Assembly (NCBI RefSeq): GCF_028712645.1
Contig: NZ_JAQTPQ010000003.1
Coordinates: forward strand, 1-37,955
From: Flavobacterium sp.
GTDB taxonomy: Bacteria > Bacteroidota > Bacteroidia > Flavobacteriales > Flavobacteriaceae
Direction of reading: 5' to 3'
Length of the DNA stretch: 37,955 nt
In this document: piece after piece, positions 1-7,367 of the stretch
Numbering within the stretch: position 1 is the first letter of the stretch
How the letters are laid out: every line of letters starts with the position of its first letter
Notes under the pieces: model-generated
The model's database searches: none
Told to the model about the DNA's origin: nothing
What the model saw: the letters and a program-made list of their open reading frames with translations, nothing else
Made by a program: the position numbers and the translations under genes

Positions 1-324
1 GAAAGCGTGTTCTGCATCTATAAAAGCAGCAATTCCACCTGCTTTTTGGGCTTCGGCAATGGCGTGCAAAGTCAAAGTTGGTTTTCCAGAAGATTCCGGA
101 CCGTATATTTCAATCACTCTTCCTCTTGGATAACCACCAACTCCCAAGGCTAAATCGATTCCCAAAGATCCAGAAGAAATAGTTTCTACTTCTACAATGG
201 CTTTGTCGCCCATTTTCATTACGGTGCCTTTTCCGTAAGTTTTATCCAGCTTGTCAAGTGTAAGCTGTAGTGCTTTTAATTTGGCTTCTTTTTCTGAACT
301 CATCTCTTTTACCTTTTCTTTCAT
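1..324 (-). CDS. recA: RecA recombinase, N-terminal part (truncated at window start)
   Basis: Minus-strand translation (M)[107 protein letters not shown] matches RecA N-terminus. Start at 324 or 303 (MSSEKEAK). Absent from the ORF track because it is incomplete at the edge. Confidence 0.96.
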   Translation of the reverse strand, partial: MKEKVKEMSSEKEAKLKALQLTLDKLDKTYGKGTVMKMGDKAIVEVETISSGSLGIDLALGVGGYPRGRVIEIYGPESSGKPTLTLHAIAEAQKAGGIAAFIDAEHAF

Positions 325-439
325 TTATTTTTTGTACTTATCTTTTTGTAAAAATACTTCTTTTTTTGGAAGAAGCAAGGGGAATGTTTTTGAATTAATC
401 TCTAAAAAAAACGATATTTGGTGTTCGTTATTTTCAAAT

Positions 440-1186
440 TTATTCACCACCAATACATTTATTATATAAATCAACTATTTCAATTATATCATCCAAAATC
501 AATTCTTTATTTTCTATTTTTAAAATTAATTCTGGACAATCTTTAAAGTTTTCAATTGCAAATTCTTTTAAATTTTTATTTGAATTAATGAAATTCAATT
601 TTTCGGAATCTTTTTTATGCAATAAATATTTTATGTTTTTTGCTTTAGATAAATTTTCTTTTATTTTTGAATAGTTAATTGGCTTTGTATGATTTAAGTA
701 ATTTGCAGAATTAGTGCCATTCTTTAAGTCATTTAACCGGTTTAATTCTCCTTTAATTCTTGAAGATTCTAAATGCTCATAACTAAGCCAGTCTGCAACA
801 TTACTTCTGTCAAGACCATTATAAAATAAACTTTGGTTGTCAGGAGAATAAACATATACTTCAAATTTGTTCGAATAAATTAATTCAACGAATTTATTAA
901 ATTTATCAGCATCTGTTTTTTTGTAATAAAACTCCCTTCTGGTTGAAAGGTTTGGGTTGATAACAATTTTATCAATATTTTTATAATCAATTTTATCTGA
1001 ATTTTTTTGGTCTTCATTTTCCTTAAACTTTATGCTAAATGCTGTACCATCTAGTTTGATAAGACCGCTTTTTATTTCACCATTTATTAATATTATTTCT
1101 CCTTTCAAATATGGATTGCTTCTTAAATCTAATTGAGCAAGGCAAGATGTAGTTATTAATAAAAAAAGAACTGCTATTTTTTTCAT
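440..1186 (-). CDS. Hypothetical secreted protein
   Basis: 248-aa ORF with N-terminal signal peptide-like MKKIAVLFLLITTSCLAQ; no family recognised. Confidence 0.75.
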   Translation of the reverse strand: MKKIAVLFLLITTSCLAQLDLRSNPYLKGEIILINGEIKSGLIKLDGTAFSIKFKENEDQKNSDKIDYKNIDKIVINPNLSTRREFYYKKTDADKFNKFVELIYSNKFEVYVYSPDNQSLFYNGLDRSNVADWLSYEHLESSRIKGELNRLNDLKNGTNSANYLNHTKPINYSKIKENLSKAKNIKYLLHKKDSEKLNFINSNKNLKEFAIENFKDCPELILKIENKELILDDIIEIVDLYNKCIGGE

Positions 1187-1222
1187 AACAAGTTTTATTT
1201 ATGAATTAATCTAAATTTTTTT

Positions 1223-1732
1223 TCAAACAAACAAAGCCTTCAATTCTGTAGCTTCGTGAGGATTCAATTTTCCGGCCAAGACGAGGCTCAATTGTTTTCT
1301 TCTCAAAGCATCATTATAGCGATGCTTTTCGAGTTTAGTCTCGGGAATTATTTGCGGAACTTCAACTGGTTTTCCCTTGTCATCAACGGCCACAAAAGTA
1401 TAAATAGCTTCATTCGACTTGATTCTTTCTCCCGAAAGTCGGTCTTCGACCCAAACGTCAATGTAAATTTCCATTGAAGTCTTGAAGGCTCTCGACACTT
1501 TTGCTTCAACAATAACAACACTTCCCAGCGGAATAGCTTTGTTGAATGCCACGTGATTTACAGAAACGGTTACCGAAATTCTGCGGGAATGTCTTCCTGC
1601 CGAAATGCTAGCGGCACGATCCATTCGAGCCAATAATTCGCCACCAAAAAGATTATTCAACGGATTGGTTTCGCTTGGCAAAACCAAATCAGTCAATACG
1701 GTCAACGATTCAGAAGGATGTTTTGGAGTCAT
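1223..1732 (-). CDS. Acyl-CoA thioesterase (hotdog fold, YciA/BACH-like)
   Basis: NPLNNLFGGELLARMDRAASISAGRHSRR...VSVNHVAFNKAIPLGSVVIVEAKV is typical of acyl-CoA hydrolase hotdog domains. Confidence 0.9.
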   Translation of the reverse strand: MTPKHPSESLTVLTDLVLPSETNPLNNLFGGELLARMDRAASISAGRHSRRISVTVSVNHVAFNKAIPLGSVVIVEAKVSRAFKTSMEIYIDVWVEDRLSGERIKSNEAIYTFVAVDDKGKPVEVPQIIPETKLEKHRYNDALRRKQLSLVLAGKLNPHEATELKALFV

Positions 1733-1751
1733 AATTTATCTGGGTTTTTTA

Positions 1752-1865
1752 ACCATATAAGACATATAAGGTCACTTAAGTTAACTGTAATATGAATTTA
1801 TGAAGTATTAATAAGTTTAAGAATTTTGCAATCCAACCTTGAATGTACTTATATGCCTTATATGG
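1752..1865. repeat. Imperfect inverted repeat element (ACCATATAAG-CATATAAG arms)
   Basis: accatataagacatataaggt (1752-1772) versus reverse complement of tacttatatgccttatatggt (1845-1865) = accatataaggcatataagta; lies between two minus-strand genes. Confidence 0.6.
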
Positions 1866-1885
1866 TAAACTTGTTAAGTAGGGTT

Positions 1886-2269
1886 CTAATTTAACCAATA
1901 AACCGCCATAACAGCGGGAATAAAATAAATGACAATTGTTCTGGCGCCGTCATAATCTTTGGCTAACCGCTGTCCAAAAAGCAGCATCAACAAAGTAATG
2001 CACGAAAAAACGGCTCCATATAATCCGAATGTTCTTCCATTGCTTACGAATAATTCGATGCAGCCCACGACACACAAAACCCCCGAAATTAATTCTAAAA
2101 TCAGAATATTCAGCAGGGCTAAATGAGTCAAGTTTTTCAATTGGGTTTTGGCAAAATGTTCCTTTAAAAAATCAATATTATCTTTCCAATAAAACAGTTT
2201 GTCATAGCCAGATTGAATGAATGTAATGGCTAAAAAAACCAAAAGTAAAATAGAAGCAGCGTTATTCAT
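1886..2269 (-). CDS. DoxX-like integral membrane protein
   Basis: 127-aa multi-TM protein; ITFIQSGYDKLFYWKDNIDFLKEHF and later TM pattern resemble the DoxX family. Confidence 0.75.
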   Translation of the reverse strand: MNNAASILLLVFLAITFIQSGYDKLFYWKDNIDFLKEHFAKTQLKNLTHLALLNILILELISGVLCVVGCIELFVSNGRTFGLYGAVFSCITLLMLLFGQRLAKDYDGARTIVIYFIPAVMAVYWLN

Positions 2270-2273
2270 AAGT

Positions 2274-3422
2274 CTATTTTTTATGGATTAAACGAGTGAG
2301 TTTTATAGATAAATCGGTCAAAATAATTTTAGCATTTCCGTTGCGTTCAATATGATAAATGGCATCGGACAGTTCCTGGAATATTTCGTTGATGTTGTTG
2401 CCGTTGACAAAAGGCGCAAATTTAGCTATTGAAAAATTTTCGACCGTGGGTTCCAAATAAACCAAACTCGGAGTTTCGTAATTATATAGCAACGCCTGAC
2501 GGAAAATATCGATGCAAAACTGCAGGAATTTCTTTTGGGTTTCTCTTCCCAAAACTGCAATTTGTTCGCTCCAAAGAATTAAGTCGGCGATAACCGCTGG
2601 ATTTCCTTTGGCTTTAAAAGCCGCACGAACCCATACCACGAACCATTGTTCGAAAGGGAATTCTTCACTTTCATCAGTAAGTAAATGCAAAGCTTTATTG
2701 TAATTTCCTTGTGCTTGATGGGCGATTTTTGTGGCTAGTTTTGATTCTATATTTTCACGCGAAACCAAAGCTTCGGCAATCACATGTTCGCTCAATCCAT
2801 TAAAATGCAATACTTGACAACGCGAACGAATCGTTTGGATGATGTCTTCTTCGTTTTCCGAAATCAATATGAAAACTGTTTTTTCTGGCGGTTCCTCGAG
2901 CAGCTTCAATAATTTGTTAGAAGCAGCAATATTCATTTTGTCAGCCATCCAAACAATCATAATTTTATAACCGCCTTCGTATGATTTTAAGGATAATGAC
3001 TTTAATACTTCTTGGGCATCATCGACTCGAATTTCCCCTTGTTTGTTTTGCACTCCCAAAACGGAATACCAATCAAACAAACCGCCATAGGGATTTTGGG
3101 TTACAAACACTCTCCAATCACCAATAAAATCAATGCTTTTGGGTTTTGTTTTTACCTCTTCGGTGCTTACTGTTGGATAAACGAAATGTAAATCAGGATG
3201 CGAAATCTTTTGAAATTTTAAATTACAAGCTTCATTAGAGCCCGAGTTTTCTCCGTTTTGATTGCCACACAAAATGTATTGAGCATAAGCAATTGCCATT
3301 GCCAAAGTACCACATCCTTCTGGGCCAACAAATAATTGTGCGTGAGGAATTCTACCTAAATTGGCACTTCGGGTTAAGTGATTTTTGATGTGATCTTGAC
3401 CTAATATTTCTGAAAACTGCAT
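2274..3422 (-). CDS. holB: DNA polymerase III subunit delta' (HolB-like)
   Basis: MQFSEILGQDHIKNHLTRSANLGRIPHAQLFVGPEGCGTLAMAIAYAQYILC..., LLKLLEEPPEKTVFILISE, TIRSRCQ; AAA+ clamp-loader signatures. ORF track start at 3440; MQFSEI start at 3422 fits the family better. Confidence 0.88.
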   Translation of the reverse strand: MQFSEILGQDHIKNHLTRSANLGRIPHAQLFVGPEGCGTLAMAIAYAQYILCGNQNGENSGSNEACNLKFQKISHPDLHFVYPTVSTEEVKTKPKSIDFIGDWRVFVTQNPYGGLFDWYSVLGVQNKQGEIRVDDAQEVLKSLSLKSYEGGYKIMIVWMADKMNIAASNKLLKLLEEPPEKTVFILISENEEDIIQTIRSRCQVLHFNGLSEHVIAEALVSRENIESKLATKIAHQAQGNYNKALHLLTDESEEFPFEQWFVVWVRAAFKAKGNPAVIADLILWSEQIAVLGRETQKKFLQFCIDIFRQALLYNYETPSLVYLEPTVENFSIAKFAPFVNGNNINEIFQELSDAIYHIERNGNAKIILTDLSIKLTRLIHKK

Positions 3423-3862
3423 AAGGCAAATATAGGACAAAAAGCTTCAAAACAGAAAATATTTATTGTTTTAGAACATTAAAATGCTTGATTAAGGCAA
3501 GTTTTTTTAATCTAAAATCATTATAAAATTGGCGAAGATGGGTTAGATATTTTGGAATTAATTTTTATTGTTTTTTTGTTCTGAGTTCATTTATTATTTT
3601 ATGCACGGTTGTTAAGTAATTAAATTTAGCGACGAAATATTTAAAATAACCGACCAACTACAAGTATCTTAAAATTTGTAATATTTTTTCTATTTATTCA
3701 AATATATCAGTAAATTTTTTTTTGATGGATAAAAAAACGAATGTAAAACTTATGATTGAAGTAAATATTAATACAAATTCTTCGACACAATACAGATTTA
3801 TCCGATAAAAAACAATTGATTTTTATTTTTGTAATCTTTTTAGTTAAAAATTAATGATATTT

Positions 3863-3894
3863 TTGATTTCGTATATATTATTTATATATATTTG
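3863..3894 (+). promoter_or_regulatory. Putative Bacteroidetes-type promoter upstream of the spr locus
   Basis: TTG (3863-3865), 21-nt spacer, TATATTTG (3887-3894), matching the TTG / TAnnTTTG consensus; 29 bp before ATG at 3924. Confidence 0.5.
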
Positions 3895-3923
3895 TTTTTG
3901 TAAATAAAATATAGAATCTAATT

Positions 3924-4379
3924 ATGAAAAATAAAAGTATAATTTTTAGTATTTTTTTGATTATTATCTTTAATGGAGTTAGAGCTCAAAATAAAAAAGC
4001 AAATGCACCAAAAAGCATTATAAGTAGGACAGCAACAATTAAAAAATATTATGATCTAAAAGAATTAAAAGAGCTTAATAAGGGAGAATTAATAACATTA
4101 TATACAGAGCGTATAAATGTTCTTATTAAAACATTGCCATATATTGCTTTATCTACAAGATCAGGAATAACAATGGCAGATATAGGAATTCCATTAGATT
4201 CGGAACACAAGAAAGACTTTGAAAATCAAGAAAAAGCAATTGCTGATTTTCTTGAATCAACTGTTAATTTTCAAACAAAAATAATGCCTTATTCTGACAA
4301 AAATAATTTGATTACGGCTATTTTATTTTATGAAAGTATGATGAAATCATTACATGAATTAGGTGAAGCTAGTGAATAA
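3924..4379 (+). CDS. Hypothetical secreted protein upstream of spr locus
   Basis: 151 aa, signal peptide-like MKNKSIIFSIFLIIIFNGVRAQ; no family recognised. Confidence 0.7.
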   Translation: MKNKSIIFSIFLIIIFNGVRAQNKKANAPKSIISRTATIKKYYDLKELKELNKGELITLYTERINVLIKTLPYIALSTRSGITMADIGIPLDSEHKKDFENQEKAIADFLESTVNFQTKIMPYSDKNNLITAILFYESMMKSLHELGEASE

Positions 4380-4423
4380 AGTAGATATGATTTTATTCTT
4401 TTTTTTAATTTATTTAGAATACT

Positions 4424-4446
4424 ACAGCTATAAAAGGCTGTTTTTT
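4424..4446 (+). terminator. Possible weak intrinsic terminator
   Basis: ACAGC-tataaaag-GCTGT followed by TTTTT; only a 5-bp stem. Confidence 0.35.
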
Positions 4447-4534
4447 CATCTAGTGGATTATGCGTTTTGATTAAATTAAGAAAAGAAAAATATTAAAATT
4501 TAAGTTAACCCCAATAAAATTAAATTTAGAACCT

Positions 4535-5818
4535 ATGAAAAATTCTACTCTAATAATAGGGATGTTCTTTTTAGTAGTTTTTGGTGTAAATGCACAACAA
4601 GAAAAAGGAATTACTGGTATATGGTCAAACAAATGGACTGAATTTTCTCCTAATAAAGTTGATTATGGTGAAGCGAATGAAATTTTGGCTGGTAACATTA
4701 CTGAAAACACAAAGTTGTATAAGAAAAATATTTATGAATTACAAGGAGATGTTTTTGTGACAAACTATGCAACCCTTACTATTGAACCAGGGACTGTAAT
4801 TATAGGGGATTATGAATCGAAAGGTACTTTAATAATTACAAGAGGATCAAAATTAATTGCTGATGGTTTAGAAACCGATCCAATTATTTTTACTTCTAAT
4901 AGAAGTGTAAAAAAGGCTGGTGATTGGGGAGGTATAATTATTCTGGGGGATGCACCTACTAATAAATTTGGTAATGTATCCAATGTAGGCTATGGTTTAA
5001 ACCCAATTTTAGCTTCTTATGGAGGGAACGATATTGAAAGTAGTTCAGGTATTTTAAGATATGCTAGAATTGAATATGCAGGAAAAAAAATAAAAGGATT
5101 TGAAAATTTTAATTCATTATTATTAGCTGGAATAGGTAATAAAACAATAATAGAAAACATTATGGTTAGTTATTCTGCAGGAAATTCCTTTGGAATAGAA
5201 GGAGGGGAACTAAGTTTAAACAAGCTGATTTCTTTTAAATCAATTGCTGATGATTTTAAATTTAATTATGGAACACAATGTTGCATAAACAATTCGTTAG
5301 CCATTCGATCTCCTTATTTATCAAGTAATACGGGATCTAGATGTTTAGAAATTACTTCTTATGAAAAAAAGGAAGAAGTGGATTTTTCTAAACAACAAAC
5401 ATTGGTTACTGCAACAAACTTAACATTGGTTAATAATAGTAATAATTTAAGTGCCGATATTGAATCGGGTTTGGTTAAAGAAGCTATGTATGTTGCTGAA
5501 AACACAAATATTAACTTTAAAAAAACAGTTGTTTCAGGCTTTAATCCTGCAATATTATTGGATCCTGAAATTGAGATTAATAATGAAAATCTTATAAAAA
5601 TTAAATTAGTAGAAACCTATTTTAATTTATGCAAAGGAAATATTTTTTCGGTATATAATTCGAATAATGAAGATTTAGAAAATTGGTATGGGAATGTTGC
5701 TTTTGCCAATGTGTATTCTAAAGCTGATAACGCTGAAACATTCGTAGATTCTTCTAATGATAAGAAACCAGATTTTAGACTGCGAATGGGCAAAATAACA
5801 GTGTCAAATGAGGACTAA
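4535..5818 (+). CDS. Secreted beta-helix-like protein of unknown function
   Basis: 427 aa; signal peptide; LQGDVFVTNYATLTIEPGTVIIGDYESKGTLIITRGSKLIADGLETDPIIFTSNR...GDWGGIIILGDA is a recurrent Bacteroidetes right-handed beta-helix pattern. Confidence 0.8.
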   Translation: MKNSTLIIGMFFLVVFGVNAQQEKGITGIWSNKWTEFSPNKVDYGEANEILAGNITENTKLYKKNIYELQGDVFVTNYATLTIEPGTVIIGDYESKGTLIITRGSKLIADGLETDPIIFTSNRSVKKAGDWGGIIILGDAPTNKFGNVSNVGYGLNPILASYGGNDIESSSGILRYARIEYAGKKIKGFENFNSLLLAGIGNKTIIENIMVSYSAGNSFGIEGGELSLNKLISFKSIADDFKFNYGTQCCINNSLAIRSPYLSSNTGSRCLEITSYEKKEEVDFSKQQTLVTATNLTLVNNSNNLSADIESGLVKEAMYVAENTNINFKKTVVSGFNPAILLDPEIEINNENLIKIKLVETYFNLCKGNIFSVYNSNNEDLENWYGNVAFANVYSKADNAETFVDSSNDKKPDFRLRMGKITVSNED

Positions 5819-5873
5819 TAGCAACAATTTTTATATGTAAAAACAACAATAATTAACTTGCATTGGGGAGCAG

Positions 5874-7367
5874 TTGAAACCATTATGTATGAAAAAGAAT
5901 TTTAAACAGCTCGAATGTAAAACGGTAACTATTGTAAAAAACCTTTTTTTTATAATAGTACTAATTTTATCCTGCTATAAAAGTTCATTTGCTCAAACTA
6001 TACTTCCTCAAAAATTACCATTTGTTAAAATATGTGCCCAGTCTGATTTCAATACTTTTGACGCTGATTTTAAATTTTCTGGCTTTCCAGCTTTGACAAC
6101 ATTTTCTGTAGAACTCTCAGATGATAAAGGCAGTTTTGCAAATCCAATAGCTACAACAACACTTTCTACGGTAGATGTTTCTGCAGGAGAAAAGACCATA
6201 TCTTTTGGCGTGCCTTCTACTTTAATCGGTTCTGAAACTTATAAATTAAGAGTTAAAAGTTCGACTGGAGCTGTTAGTGGCGATTTCAGTTCATTTGATT
6301 TAAAAACTTCTTTTCCTGCTTATTATAAACCGTATTCGCAACCTTTTTATATTAACAACCAACTTTCAAATGTTGTCATTTGTAACGGAGGAAGTGCTAC
6401 TATAACTATTGATAATCCTACACCAAATATACCTAGTTCTTCCCCAGCAAATTTCCCAGGTTTAAAGTACAATTGGTATAAAGATAACTTTCTAGTTTCA
6501 GGAGAAACAGGAGCTTCGTTAGTTGTAAATTCTTCTGGAGTTTATTATGTAGAAATAAATTATGGCTCGTGTTCAGATGTTAATTTTCGATCACAAGAAG
6601 TCACCGTTAGTGGAGCTTCGGGATCTGTTTCTACAATTACTTCTAGCCTTTCAAACCCTTTTTGTTCAAGTGCTGGTGCTACTACTTTGACGGCAACAAC
6701 AGGAAACTCTTATGTTTGGAAAAAAGATAATATTGTAATTCCAGGAGCAATTGGACAAACCTATCAAACTAGTTCAGCAGGTAAATATACTGTTGATGTA
6801 GATTTTGGGGGATGTAAATCTACGGGAACAATTGATTTGGAAGTGTTTAAAATAACGACTTCAATCAATATTCCTGAAAGTAGCACAATAAGTGAAGGGG
6901 ATTCAAAAACGGTATTAGTAAGCACAGACGCATTGAGTCCCGAGTATAAATGGTATTTAAACGGAGTTGAAATTTCTGAAGCTTCTTCAAATTCTTTTAC
7001 CGTGACCAGTACAGGAGATTATAAAGTTACCATAACCCAACTATCAGGATGTTATATTACAAACGAAATTCTATTCACAATAAATTCTATAATTGATGCA
7101 AACGCCGTCGATATTCCTAATTTAATTAGTCCAAACAATGACGGAGTAAATGATGTATGGAGTATCCCACAAGTATATGTTAGTGGAACAAATACCGAAG
7201 TAATTTTGATGAATTCTTCAGGAGAAATTGTATTAAAAACAAATGATTATCTAAATAATTGGCCGGAGAACGGGATAGATTTTAAAAACATAAATCCTGT
7301 ATATTATTATATCATTACTCCTCAAGACGGGAAAGTAAAAAAAGGTTCAATAACTGTAGTGAAATAA
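5874..7367 (+). CDS. sprC: SprC-like gliding-motility protein with C-terminal CHU_C / T9SS type B sorting domain
   Basis: 497 aa; Ig-like modules (YVWKKDNIVIPGAIGQTYQTSSAGKYTVDV) and C-terminal IPNLISPNNDGVNDVWSIP...YYYIITPQDGKVKKGSITVVK; position immediately before the SprD/SprB/SprF-like genes. Alternative start at 5889 (MKKNF). Confidence 0.75.
   Translation: MKPLCMKKNFKQLECKTVTIVKNLFFIIVLILSCYKSSFAQTILPQKLPFVKICAQSDFNTFDADFKFSGFPALTTFSVELSDDKGSFANPIATTTLSTVDVSAGEKTISFGVPSTLIGSETYKLRVKSSTGAVSGDFSSFDLKTSFPAYYKPYSQPFYINNQLSNVVICNGGSATITIDNPTPNIPSSSPANFPGLKYNWYKDNFLVSGETGASLVVNSSGVYYVEINYGSCSDVNFRSQEVTVSGASGSVSTITSSLSNPFCSSAGATTLTATTGNSYVWKKDNIVIPGAIGQTYQTSSAGKYTVDVDFGGCKSTGTIDLEVFKITTSINIPESSTISEGDSKTVLVSTDALSPEYKWYLNGVEISEASSNSFTVTSTGDYKVTITQLSGCYITNEILFTINSIIDANAVDIPNLISPNNDGVNDVWSIPQVYVSGTNTEVILMNSSGEIVLKTNDYLNNWPENGIDFKNINPVYYYIITPQDGKVKKGSITVVK

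Noticed and set aside
251-469. 72-aa plus-strand ORF
   Set aside because: Antisense to the RecA N-terminus and its upstream region; no coding signature.
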